Shown here one piece after another: positions 51,968 through 60,609 of a DNA stretch of 64,000 bases. This DNA comes from Duganella fentianensis. Lineage in GTDB: Bacteria; Pseudomonadota; Gammaproteobacteria; Burkholderiales; Burkholderiaceae_D. Each line of letters opens with the position of its first letter. Position 1 is the stretch's first letter. The DNA lies in NCBI RefSeq assembly GCF_009857835.1, contig NZ_WWCL01000002.1, positions 496,001-560,000 on the forward strand, in the 5' to 3' direction. The position numbers and the translations under genes were made by a program. The notes under the pieces were generated by a model. That model saw only the letters and a list, made by a program, of their open reading frames with translations. It made no database searches and was not told the DNA's origin.

Positions 51968-52947
51968 GCAGTCTGGTAATGCGCGGACGCGCGGCGATGG
52001 CGTCGCCATATTTCACTTCGCTGGCTACGGTCGTGCTGCTGGTGTTGCTGCTGGGCGCGGGCGGCGCGGCCTATCCCGGCTTCCTGTCGCTGCAGGTGCT
52101 GCTTAATCTGCTGATCGATAATGCCTTCCTGCTGGTGATTGCGGTGGGCATGAGCTTTGTCATTATCTCGGGCGGCATCGATCTGTCGGTCGGTTCCGTG
52201 CTGGCGCTGACCACCATGATGGCGGCATGGATGGTGCAGGTGTGGCACTGGCCGCCGCTGCTGGCGATAGCCATCGTGCTGCTGGCCGGTGCCGGCTTCG
52301 GCGCGCTGATGGGGGCCATGATCCATTACTTCAAGCTGCAGCCTTTCATCGTCACGCTGGCCGGCATGTTTCTGGCGCGCGGTCTATGCTACCTGATCAG
52401 CATTAACTCGATTACCATCGACCAGCCGCTGTTCGTCAGCATGTCGCAGACCCAGTTGCCGGTGCTGGATGGTTATCTGTCGCCGTCCGCCCTGATTGCT
52501 TTGCTGACGCTGGCCGCTGCCATCTATGTGGCGCACTGCACACCGTTTGGCCGCGCGATCTACGCGGTGGGTGGCAACGAGCAGTCGGCCCACATGATGG
52601 GCTTGCGCGTGGCCCGCACCAAGGTGCTGATCTACGCCTTCAGCGGTTTCTGCGCGGCGCTGGCCGGTGTGCTGTTCTCGTTCTATATGCTGTCCGGCTA
52701 CGGCCTGCATGCGCAGGGCACGGAACTCGATGCCATTGCTGCCGTGGTCATAGGCGGCACGCTGCTCAGTGGCGGCTACGGTTATGTGGCCGGTGCGCTG
52801 TCCGGCGTGCTGGTGCTGGGCACCATCCAGACCCTGATTGCTTTCGACGGCACGCTCAGTTCGTGGTGGACCAAGATCGTGATCGGTGCACTGCTGTTCG
52901 TATTCTGTGTGGTTCAGCGCGCACTGGCGCTGGGCGCACGCCGTTAA
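51964..52947 (+). CDS. Sugar ABC transporter permease, YjfF-like
   Basis: This second RbsC-family permease has 327 residues and starts at the ATGA overlap with the first. The core motifs are VIISGGIDLSVGSVLALTTMMAAW and GTELDAIAAVVIGGTLLSGGYGYVAGALSG, with GRAIYAVGGNEQSAHMMGLRV before them. It should pair with the YtfT-like protein to form the membrane channel. The GH43 gene follows after 19 bp and probably belongs to the same transcript. Confidence 0.92.
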   Translation: MSSLVMRGRAAMASPYFTSLATVVLLVLLLGAGGAAYPGFLSLQVLLNLLIDNAFLLVIAVGMSFVIISGGIDLSVGSVLALTTMMAAWMVQVWHWPPLLAIAIVLLAGAGFGALMGAMIHYFKLQPFIVTLAGMFLARGLCYLISINSITIDQPLFVSMSQTQLPVLDGYLSPSALIALLTLAAAIYVAHCTPFGRAIYAVGGNEQSAHMMGLRVARTKVLIYAFSGFCAALAGVLFSFYMLSGYGLHAQGTELDAIAAVVIGGTLLSGGYGYVAGALSGVLVLGTIQTLIAFDGTLSSWWTKIVIGALLFVFCVVQRALALGARR

Positions 52948-52966
52948 GATTTACAAGGAGACTGTT

Positions 52967-53947
52967 TTGAAAAAACATATGAAATCGTATCTGCAACCGC
53001 TGGCCATGGCCGCCCTAGGCATGGCTGCACTGGCCGCGCCGGTGGCAGAAGCGGCCAATCCGCTGTTCCCCAAACTGTTCACGGCCGACCCCTCGGCCTA
53101 TGTAGAAAACGGTACGGTGTACCTGTACGTCGGCCACGATGAGGCTACGCCTAAGAGCCCCGACTACGTGATGAACGAATGGCGCTTGTACACCAGCTGC
53201 GACATGAAGAACTGGACCGACCGCGGCTCGCCCGTGCAGGCTGCCACCTTCAAATGGGCCAAGGGCCACGCATGGGCGGCCGATATCACCAAGCGCGATG
53301 GCAAGTACTATTTCTATTCCACGGTGGATCATGCCACCATCCCCGGCCATGCTATCGGCGTGGCCGTGGCGGATCGTCCGGAAGGCCCGTTTGTCGATGC
53401 GCGCGGCTCGGCACTGGTGACCAACGATATGACGCTGCAGGCGCCGATTGCATGGGACGATATCGATCCCGCTGTGTTCCAGGATGACGATGGTCAGGCC
53501 TATCTGTACTGGGGCAACACAGTGCTCAAGTACGCCAAGCTGAAACCGAACATGATCGAATTCGACGGCCCTATCCAGACCGTGGGCATGGACATGTTCA
53601 CGGAAGCGTCTTATCTGCACAAGCACAACGGCATCTACTATCTGTCCTACTCGCGCAACTTCCCCGAAGAGACGGCGTATATGACGGGGCCTAGCCCGAC
53701 CGGGCCATGGCACTATCGCGGCGTCATCATGTCCAAGAATGCCAGGGTGAAGACTATCCATCAGGCCATCGTCGACTTTAACGGCAAGTCCTACATCTTC
53801 TACCACAACGCCAAGCTGCCTGGTGGCGGCGAGTTCCGTCGTTCCGTGGCAGTGGAAGAATTCAAGTACAACGCCGACGGCACGATACCGTTCATTCCGC
53901 AGACTAAAGAAGGTCCGGCCGCAAATCCTTCGTCAGCATGCAAGTGA
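52967..53947 (+). CDS. Exported GH43 family arabinosidase-type enzyme
   Basis: The 326-residue product has a signal peptide (KSYLQPLAMAALGMAALAAPVAEA). The GH43 triad is Asp in FTADPSAYVENGTVYLY, Asp in DIDPAVFQDDDG and Glu in FTEASYLHKHNG. It resembles short GH43 arabinofuranosidase/xylosidase members; the subfamily was not resolved. AAGGAG lies 6 bases before a TTG at the chosen start, while an ATG 12 bases further on has no site at the right distance, so a TTG start is probable. It closes the ABC importer operon, so a hydrolase is made together with the importer. Confidence 0.86.
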   Translation: MKKHMKSYLQPLAMAALGMAALAAPVAEAANPLFPKLFTADPSAYVENGTVYLYVGHDEATPKSPDYVMNEWRLYTSCDMKNWTDRGSPVQAATFKWAKGHAWAADITKRDGKYYFYSTVDHATIPGHAIGVAVADRPEGPFVDARGSALVTNDMTLQAPIAWDDIDPAVFQDDDGQAYLYWGNTVLKYAKLKPNMIEFDGPIQTVGMDMFTEASYLHKHNGIYYLSYSRNFPEETAYMTGPSPTGPWHYRGVIMSKNARVKTIHQAIVDFNGKSYIFYHNAKLPGGGEFRRSVAVEEFKYNADGTIPFIPQTKEGPAANPSSACK

Positions 53948-53977
53948 TATTCAATCAATCTAGTTGAGGCTTGTAGT

Positions 53978-53995
53978 AATACTGATTGTGATATC
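53978..53995 (+). promoter_or_regulatory. Putative LysR operator, copy 4 (regulator gene)
   Basis: AATACTGATTGTGATATC matches copy 2 at 14 of 18 positions and ends 8 bases before the LysR start codon. The place suggests autorepression by blocking the promoter or the ribosome. Confidence 0.66.
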
Positions 53996-54003
53996 ATTTT
54001 TCC

Positions 54004-54942
54004 ATGGATACTAACCCGAACTGGTTCCTGCGCGCGCGCCTGAAAACGCGCCAGCTGTTGCTGCTGATCGCGCTGGACGAACAACGCAATATTCACCGTG
54101 CCTCGGAAGAGCTGCACATGACACAACCGGCCGCCTCCAAGCAGCTCAAGGATCTGGAGGAGATGCTGGGCGTGCAGTTGTTCGAGCGTCTGCCGCGCGG
54201 CATGGAACCGACCATCTATGGCGAAACCATGATACGCCATGCCCGCATGGCGCTTACCAGCCTGTCGCTGGCGCACGAGGATATCGTCGCCATCAAGGCT
54301 GGTCTGGCAGGGCAGGTGGATATCGGCACCATCATGACGCCCGGCATAGAACTGCTGCCCAAGGCGATCACCCGCACCAAGCAGCAGGCGCCGCGTCTGC
54401 GCATAGGCGTGGAGATGGAGCAGTCCAACATCCTGCTGGAGCAGTTGCAGCGGGGACGGCTGGACTTCATGATAGGCCGTATTCCGGAACGGCATAGCTC
54501 CGAAGGCCTGGCCTATGAAGAGCTGGGCGACGAGCCGGCATGCGCCGTGGTGCGCCCCGGCCACCCGCTGCTGTCGGCGCGCAAATTGAGTCTGCGCGAG
54601 CTGGCCAGTCAGGCGTGGATACTGCCGCCGCAAGGCAGTATCCTGCGCGCCCGCTGCGAACTGATGTTCCGCCGCGCGGGGCTGGAAGTGCCTGTCAACG
54701 TAATTGACACCACCGCCGTGCTGCTGATTACGCCGCTGCTGCAGCAGACCGACGCGCTCAACGTGATGCCGGTCGCTGTGGCCAAATACTACGAATCGCA
54801 GGGCGTGCTGAATATCTTGCCGATCGAGCTGCCGTGCCGCATGGATGCTTACGGCATCATCACGGTGGAAGGCCACATCATGTCGCCCGGCGCCAGCCTG
54901 CTGCTGAAGTCCGTACGGGAAGTGGCGCGCGAACTGGCCTGA
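54004..54942 (+). CDS. LysR-family regulator, GbpR-like; probable arabinose/arabinan regulator
   Basis: This 312-residue regulator has an N-terminal winged helix-turn-helix (about 12-75). Its HTH reads IHRASEELHMTQPAASKQLKDLEEMLG, and LFERLPRGMEPTIYGETMIRHAR follows. The effector-binding domain spans about 95-305. The sequence is closest in feel to GbpR, the LysR regulator of the sugar-binding protein ChvE in Agrobacterium, which responds to galactose and arabinose. No other regulator gene lies in the 27-kb locus. The operator repeats placed near -64 at three promoters suit a LysR-type activator. The start codon lies 8 bases after operator copy 4, with only a weak ribosome site. Confidence 0.9.
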   Translation: MDTNPNWFLRARLKTRQLLLLIALDEQRNIHRASEELHMTQPAASKQLKDLEEMLGVQLFERLPRGMEPTIYGETMIRHARMALTSLSLAHEDIVAIKAGLAGQVDIGTIMTPGIELLPKAITRTKQQAPRLRIGVEMEQSNILLEQLQRGRLDFMIGRIPERHSSEGLAYEELGDEPACAVVRPGHPLLSARKLSLRELASQAWILPPQGSILRARCELMFRRAGLEVPVNVIDTTAVLLITPLLQQTDALNVMPVAVAKYYESQGVLNILPIELPCRMDAYGIITVEGHIMSPGASLLLKSVREVARELA

Positions 54943-55023
54943 TCTGAAACTGCATGCTTGCGCCATGCCGGCCGCTTCTGGCAAACTCACCGTCATGTAA
55001 CTTAGACAACGGATGGGGTAAGC

Positions 55024-57471
55024 ATGAATCGAAGCAAAGTGGCGCGCTGGTCCAAGCGGCTTGCTGTGGGTGTGACAGGGCTGGTGGCCGTGTCGGTCGC
55101 AGGTGGCTGGCTGTATTTACGCGGCAGTCTGGCGCAGCTGGACGGCACGCAGCAGGCAGCGGGACTGGAGACCACGGCCAGCGTGGCGCGCGATGCGCAT
55201 GGCGTGCCGCTGATCAGCGGTGGTTCGCGGCTGGACGTGGCTTACGCTACTGGCTTCGTGCACGCGCAGGAACGCTACTTCCAGATGGATCTGCTGCGCC
55301 GTGTGGCCGCCGGTGAACTGTCGGAACTGTTCGGCGAGCGCGCGCTGTCGGTCGATAAATCGCACCGCTTGCACCGCTTCCGCGCGCGCGCCGCGCAGGC
55401 ATTGAAGGAACTGCCAGCCGCTGATCGTGCGCTGCTGGAGCGCTATGCCGCCGGCGTGAATGCCGGTCTGGCGCAACTGCGCAGCCGTCCCTTCGAATAT
55501 GCTCTGGTGGGAATGGCACCACGTGCATGGTCGGCCGATGACTCGCTGCTGGTGATCTGGGCCATGTACTTCGACCTGCAGGGCGGGCAGGAAGCGCGCG
55601 AACTGGCGCGCGGCTGGCTGGCCGAAAACGCCAGCCCGGCCCAGCGCAGCTTCCTCGCACCGGAAGCCACCCACTGGGATGCACCGCTGGACGACGTTTC
55701 GCCTATCGCCGGCACGGCCACCATCCCGGATATGCCGCCAGTCTGGTGGGGCAAGCCTAAAGCAGCCGGCGTACCCACTCTGACCGATCCGAAAGCGGCC
55801 AGCATACGCGCCCTGTTCGACAGCAAAGTAGCGAGCGCCGATTTTCTTAACACGGTAGGCAGCAATAACTGGGCCGTAGCCGGCAGCCGTAGCGATACGG
55901 GCGCCGCCATCGTGGCCGACGATATGCACCTGGGGATTTCGCTGCCCGCCATCTGGTACCGCGCCGCGCTGCAATTCCCGGACGGGAAGGGCGGCCAGCG
56001 CCGCATCGTCGGCGTAACCCTGCCCGGTGCGCCGGTGGTGGTGGTCGGCAGTAACGGCCATGTGGCATGGGGCTTCACCAACAGCTATGGCGATTACGCC
56101 GACCTGATTGCACTCGATACCGATGCGGCCAGACCGGGGCAGGTGCGCACCCAGGCGGGCTGGGAAACCCCGGTGCTGCATGAAGAAACCATCCTCGTTA
56201 AAGGTGCGGCAGCCGAGAAGCTGGCCGTGCGCGAGACGTCGCTCGGTCCTATCCGTGTATCGCGTGGCCGCAGTTATGCCGTGCACTGGGTCGCCCACAC
56301 GGCGCGTGCAGTGAACGTCAACGCGCAGAAGCTGGAATGGGCCGATTCGCTGGATCAGGCGCTGGCCATCGCGCCGACGCTGGGCATACCGGCGCAGAAT
56401 TTCGTTGGCGGCGACGACAAGGGCAATATCGGCTGGACCATCGCCGGTCCGTTGCCGCGCCGTGCCGCCAGCGGAGTTGTCAGCACCTATCCTATGCCGG
56501 TCAGCGAAGCGGCAGGTGTATGGAATGGCTGGCTGGCGCCGGAAGACTATCCGAAAGTGGTGAACCCGGCTTCCGGCCAGCTGTACACGGCCAATAGCCG
56601 CCAGCTGCTCAACGCCGGCTCGGAAAAGCTGGGCGATGGCGGTTTCGATCTGGGCGCCCGTACCCATCAGGTGCGCGACGACCTGACGGCACTGGGCGCG
56701 AAAACCGATGTGAAGAAAGTCTACGAGATCGGTCTGGATGACCGTGCCATCTTCATGGCGGGCTGGCGCGACCGTGCCATGGCCGCACTCGACGCCAAGG
56801 CGCTTGCTGGCCAGCCGCAGCGGGCCGAAGTGCTCAAGCTGCTCAAGGAGAGCTGGAGCGGCAAGGCCAGCGTGGATTCGGTGGGCTACCGCATTACGCG
56901 CGGCTATATGTATGCGCTGTACGATCTGCTGTTCGAAAGCGCCAATGAGCAGCTGGCGGCGATCGATCCGAAAGCCAGCATGGCTTCGATTACGTCGCGC
57001 TGGCCGGTCGTGGTGGCGCGCGTGCTGGACCAGCAGCCGGCGGCATGGCTGCCGCCCCAGTATGCCAACTGGCAGGCACTGCATCTGGCCGCGATAGACC
57101 GGGTGATCGCCAGCCTGACCAAGGATGGCAAGCCGCTGGCCAGTGCCAGCTGGGGTGAGCGCAATACTGCCGTGAGTGCCCACCCGTTTGCCTCTGCCGT
57201 GCCGCTGCTGGGCCGCTTCCTGAAAGTGGCGCCGGACATGCTGCCCGGCGACCAGCATATGCCGCGTGTCTCCGGCCCGACCTTTGGCCAGTCCGAGCGG
57301 CTGTCGGTCTCGCCTGGTCATGAAGAGCAGGGTATTTTTAACTTGCCAGGTGGCCAGAGCGGCCATCCGCTGTCGCCATATTTCCTTGATGGCCGTGACG
57401 ACTGGGTACATGGCCGTCCGACGCCGCTGCTGCCGGGGCCTGCCCAGCATACGCTGACGTTTGTGAAGTAA
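55024..57471 (+). CDS. Penicillin acylase family Ntn hydrolase
   Basis: This 815-residue precursor has an N-terminal hydrophobic segment (AVGVTGLVAVSVAGGWLYL), probably a signal or anchor. The alpha chain includes GVPLISGGSRLDVAYATGFVHAQERYFQMDLLRR. Autocleavage before Ser280 (VGSNNW) would expose the catalytic Ser of the beta chain. Further family pieces are ADDMHLGISLPAIWY, GVTLPGAPVVVVGSNGHVAWGFTN and the ANSRQLL oxyanion Asn region. The family covers penicillin amidases, aculeacin acylases and acyl-homoserine-lactone acylases, so quorum-sensing signal cleavage is one option. It stands alone after the LysR gene and overlaps the convergent acyltransferase by 134 bp. Confidence 0.92.
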   Translation: MNRSKVARWSKRLAVGVTGLVAVSVAGGWLYLRGSLAQLDGTQQAAGLETTASVARDAHGVPLISGGSRLDVAYATGFVHAQERYFQMDLLRRVAAGELSELFGERALSVDKSHRLHRFRARAAQALKELPAADRALLERYAAGVNAGLAQLRSRPFEYALVGMAPRAWSADDSLLVIWAMYFDLQGGQEARELARGWLAENASPAQRSFLAPEATHWDAPLDDVSPIAGTATIPDMPPVWWGKPKAAGVPTLTDPKAASIRALFDSKVASADFLNTVGSNNWAVAGSRSDTGAAIVADDMHLGISLPAIWYRAALQFPDGKGGQRRIVGVTLPGAPVVVVGSNGHVAWGFTNSYGDYADLIALDTDAARPGQVRTQAGWETPVLHEETILVKGAAAEKLAVRETSLGPIRVSRGRSYAVHWVAHTARAVNVNAQKLEWADSLDQALAIAPTLGIPAQNFVGGDDKGNIGWTIAGPLPRRAASGVVSTYPMPVSEAAGVWNGWLAPEDYPKVVNPASGQLYTANSRQLLNAGSEKLGDGGFDLGARTHQVRDDLTALGAKTDVKKVYEIGLDDRAIFMAGWRDRAMAALDAKALAGQPQRAEVLKLLKESWSGKASVDSVGYRITRGYMYALYDLLFESANEQLAAIDPKASMASITSRWPVVVARVLDQQPAAWLPPQYANWQALHLAAIDRVIASLTKDGKPLASASWGERNTAVSAHPFASAVPLLGRFLKVAPDMLPGDQHMPRVSGPTFGQSERLSVSPGHEEQGIFNLPGGQSGHPLSPYFLDGRDDWVHGRPTPLLPGPAQHTLTFVK

Positions 57472-58615
57472 GCGCAGCGAGTCCGAACAGTGGGCGCAGC
57501 ACTGCGATGCGGCGCACCACTTCGAACACAGCGAAGCTGATGCTGAAGGTCAGCACGATCAGAATCAGGCCTTCGGTGGCCGGTGCCAGTTTGACTGGTT
57601 TGAGCCAGTGCGCCATGCAGACGATCAGGGTCTGGTGCAGGATGTAGACGGGGAACACGGCCTCGGTCAGATAGCGCCGCTTGGCACTGTCGAAGTTCAG
57701 ATGGCGGTGGCCGAAACCGCACACGGTCAGTATCGGCGCCCACTGGCACAGGCAGTAAATGGTGCGCATGACCGGCTTCCATTGCCGGACTTCGGCGCTG
57801 CCGGCCAGTGCTTCCGGTATCGACCAGTAGCAGACGATCAGCGCCCAGCTGGCCAGCCACAGACCCAGGCTGGTCCAGCGCAGCGCTTCCGCCTGACGCC
57901 AGAATGCCGCCTGCGTGGCCAGCAGCGCACCGAGGGCAAACAGGAAGAAGTACTGGGCGTTGTTATACCAGTCGTCCACCAGTGCATGGGTGCTGGGGTA
58001 GCGGTCGGCCAGACCGAAGCGTGCAGCCGCCAGCACGGCGACCGGCAGCACTACCATGCGCCAGCCACTCAGCAAACGGCCCAGCCCATCCGACAGCGCA
58101 CGCCAGCGTGTTCCCAGCAGCCAGACCAGCAGCCCGCCCAGCATGGTGTAGGCCCACAGGTAGGCGACAAACCACAGGTGGTTCCAGGTCGGCAGGCGCA
58201 GGCAGTCGTTGCCGCGGCAGAAGCCGTGGTAGCCCTCTACGTACAGGCGCATGAATTCCGCATAGCCGCCCTGATAGCTGATTTTTTCCACGATTTCGAA
58301 ATACGCTTGCGGCGGTACGATGACGAACATGCCGAAGATTAGCGGCAGCAGCAAACGCCAGCTGCGTTGCCGCAGCAGAGCGCCGATGCGCACTTTCTGC
58401 AGCATGAAGGCGGTGGCCACGCCGGAAATCATGAACAGGAGGCCCAGACGCCATGGCGAGGACAAAATCATCAGCGGTTCAATCGCGTCGCTGGCAAACG
58501 GGCTCTTGACGTGCCAGTCCCAGGTTACATAGTACATGCCGGTGTGATAGAAGATCAGCACGCAGAAGGCGAAGATGCGTATCCAGTCGAGGAAGTAGAG
58601 ACGGTTGTGGTTCAT
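57338..58615 (-). CDS. Membrane acyltransferase (acyltransferase 3 / OpgC-like)
   Basis: The 425-residue protein has about ten membrane helices and starts MNHNRLYFLDWIRIFAFCVLIFYH, with the Asp, Arg and His typical of acyltransferase-3 proteins. LSSPWRLGLLFMISGVATAFML is the family's second helix; FPVYILHQTLIVCM near the end is also conserved. Such enzymes add acetyl or succinyl groups to surface glycans or lipids, or act in glucan modification. GGAG lies 7 bases before the start. The last 45 residues (from about SQTSAYAG) are low in hydrophobicity and antisense to the acylase 3' end. They look like a tail gained by loss of an earlier stop. Confidence 0.87.
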   Translation of the reverse strand: MNHNRLYFLDWIRIFAFCVLIFYHTGMYYVTWDWHVKSPFASDAIEPLMILSSPWRLGLLFMISGVATAFMLQKVRIGALLRQRSWRLLLPLIFGMFVIVPPQAYFEIVEKISYQGGYAEFMRLYVEGYHGFCRGNDCLRLPTWNHLWFVAYLWAYTMLGGLLVWLLGTRWRALSDGLGRLLSGWRMVVLPVAVLAAARFGLADRYPSTHALVDDWYNNAQYFFLFALGALLATQAAFWRQAEALRWTSLGLWLASWALIVCYWSIPEALAGSAEVRQWKPVMRTIYCLCQWAPILTVCGFGHRHLNFDSAKRRYLTEAVFPVYILHQTLIVCMAHWLKPVKLAPATEGLILIVLTFSISFAVFEVVRRIAVLRPLFGLAALTSQTSAYAGQAPAAAASDGHVPSRHGHQGNMATADGRSGHLAS

Positions 58616-58764
58616 CGTTAGCTCCTTGTTAATGGAGCAAGATTAAATTGAACTGCCGCCGGCGTCTACCAGGATGGGGCGAAACGGGTGTGGCATGGGG
58701 CGAACCGGATAGTCCGGTACCCCGGACGGGGGCGGATGGGATGCGGCCGCAGCTTAACCACAGT

Positions 58765-59541
58765 TCAGCCGCAGTTCAGCCGGGCTTGCAGTTCGGCGCG
58801 GTACTGGCGGCTGAGAGGCGCGCGGCTGCCATCGTGCAGCATGATTTCGCCGTCGCCCTTGTCGAGATTGGCGATACTGGCAATGGCATCGAGCCGGACG
58901 GCGGCGCGCCGGTGGCAGCGCACGAAGCGCGGGCCCAGCTTTTCCAGCAGGCCGGCCAGCGTCTGGCGCATCAGCGGTTCGCCTTCGGCCGTGTGCAGGA
59001 TCACGTAGTTATCGGCGGTCTCTATCCACAGTATCTGCTCGACCTTGACGATGCGCGTGCCACTGCGTTCGGGCACCAGTAGCTGGGTGACGGCGGGCAG
59101 CGGCGGCCGGGTAGCTGCAGTTTGCTGCGCCGTGGCTGCCGCGGCTTGCGCGTCGGTGCCGGCAACGGTTGCGGCCAGCCGCTGCTGCACAAGCCGCTCG
59201 CGTACGCGCTGAAGGGCGCGTTGCAGGCGCGGCTGGTCGTAGGGTTTGAGCAGGTAGTCGATGGCGTTGGCATCGAAAGCGCGGAGCGCATATTCGTCGT
59301 AGGCGGTGACGAACACCACGCAGGGCGCGGGTGTGGGCAGCGAAGCGGCAACATCGAGGCCGCTGACTTCCGGCATCTGGATGTCCAGCAGCAGCAGGTC
59401 GGGCGCGAAGGCGGGCAGGCGTTCCAGTGCCTCGACCCCATCGCGCGCTTCCTCGATGGCGCTGATATCCGGTTCGGCCGCCAGCATGCGGCGCAGCTTT
59501 TCGCGCGCCGGCCGTTCGTCGTCAACGATCAGGATGCGCAT
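58765..59541 (-). CDS. LytTR-type response regulator
   Basis: The 258-residue protein has a receiver domain (1-120: DDERPAR acidic pocket, phospho-Asp in LLLLDIQMPE at about 52, FVTAYDEYALRAF, YLLKPY Lys). An Ala/Gln/Thr-rich linker (about 125-150) follows, then a LytTR DNA-binding domain (VEQILWIETADNYVILHTAEG ... RFVRCHRRAAVRLDAI). It overlaps the histidine kinase stop by 13 bp on the same strand and is its cognate partner. LytTR regulators often control surface, autolysis or membrane-transport genes; targets are unknown here. Confidence 0.94.
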   Translation of the reverse strand: MRILIVDDERPAREKLRRMLAAEPDISAIEEARDGVEALERLPAFAPDLLLLDIQMPEVSGLDVAASLPTPAPCVVFVTAYDEYALRAFDANAIDYLLKPYDQPRLQRALQRVRERLVQQRLAATVAGTDAQAAAATAQQTAATRPPLPAVTQLLVPERSGTRIVKVEQILWIETADNYVILHTAEGEPLMRQTLAGLLEKLGPRFVRCHRRAAVRLDAIASIANLDKGDGEIMLHDGSRAPLSRQYRAELQARLNCG

Positions 59542-60605
59542 GGCAGTCGGATCTCGGTTAGTACGCCTGCGGGAGCAAGCTGGTGCAATTCGACGCTGGC
59601 ACGTTCGCCATACAGTGCGCTCAGGCGTTCGCGCAGATTGCGCAGGCTGATGCCGGCTGTGCTATCGGCTGTGCTGCCACCTTCAGCACGCGCCGTAGTC
59701 AGCGTGCCGCTATCGTCCTGCACGCGCAGCAGCAGCATATCCTGCTGGCGCAGGGCCGAGACATGGATGGCAACCGGCTGGCGGCGCCGTTCCACCGTAT
59801 GCTTGAAGACGTTCTCCAGCAGTGGCTGCATGCTCATCACCGGCACTTCGCAGGCCAGCGCAGCATCGTCGATCTCCCAGCTGATGCTGACACGGTCGGC
59901 AAAGCGTTCGCCCATCAGGGCGGCATAGCCGCGCACGATGCGCAGTTCGGTCTGCAGCGGCACCAGATGGCGTTCGCCCACGTCCAGCGTGGCGCGCAGC
60001 ACATCGGATAGCTGCACCAGCATGCTGTCGGCGCGGGCCACGTCGCTGTGCATCAGCGAGGAAATGGTGTTGAGTGCATTGAACAGGAAGTGCGGCTGCA
60101 TCTGCTGGCTCAGGCGCAGTAGCTGGGCCTGACGCAGCGATGCGTTGGCCCGTTCCACCCGCACGCGCTGGTCCAGCATGGCGTGGAAGGACAGCACGCC
60201 AAAGGTAATCGCGGTAAATAGCGAGAAGAACACCGTCATCTTGATGTCCTCGTACAGAAACACGCGCGACCAGCTATCGTGCGTATAGCTCTCGCCCATC
60301 AGTGCGTAGACGGCGTGGCGCATGCCGAAGGCGATAGGTACGAACAGCAGCCAGTAAGCGAACAGCCAGGGCAGCTGGCGCAGGAACCAGCGCAGCGGCG
60401 TCGCTATCCATGCGTCGTACTGGCGCGTGTAGCACCTTTGCAGCAGCAGTAGCAGGGTGCCGGTCAGCGCCGACGAGGTTTCCCACAGCACGGGCTTCCA
60501 CAGGCCGTGATCATGCTCGCGCAGATATTCCTGCACCGAGGTGGAGATCATCAGGCTCCAGAACAATAACCACGCGATGGCAATGATGGTCCGTGTTTTC
60601 TGCAT
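59529..60605 (-). CDS. LytS-type sensor histidine kinase
   Basis: The 358-residue protein starts at MQKTRTIIAIAWLLFWSLM, with four membrane helices in the first 140 residues. The kinase core is of the His_kinase type with His172 in QMQPHFLFNALNTISS. An N box (QPLLENVFKH) and a Gly-poor ATP region (LLRVQDDSG ... TAGISLRNLRERL) follow; the usual DNG is DDSG. There is no extracytoplasmic sensor domain of size, so the signal is probably sensed in or near the membrane. The start lies 4 bp after the antiporter stop, and the gene overlaps the regulator gene. Confidence 0.91.
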   Translation of the reverse strand: MQKTRTIIAIAWLLFWSLMISTSVQEYLREHDHGLWKPVLWETSSALTGTLLLLLQRCYTRQYDAWIATPLRWFLRQLPWLFAYWLLFVPIAFGMRHAVYALMGESYTHDSWSRVFLYEDIKMTVFFSLFTAITFGVLSFHAMLDQRVRVERANASLRQAQLLRLSQQMQPHFLFNALNTISSLMHSDVARADSMLVQLSDVLRATLDVGERHLVPLQTELRIVRGYAALMGERFADRVSISWEIDDAALACEVPVMSMQPLLENVFKHTVERRRQPVAIHVSALRQQDMLLLRVQDDSGTLTTARAEGGSTADSTAGISLRNLRERLSALYGERASVELHQLAPAGVLTEIRLPCAS

Positions 60606-60609
60606 AGCG

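Noticed and set aside
55117..57450. 777-codon frame opposite the penicillin acylase gene
   Set aside because: Antisense shadow; the acylase has all catalytic features.
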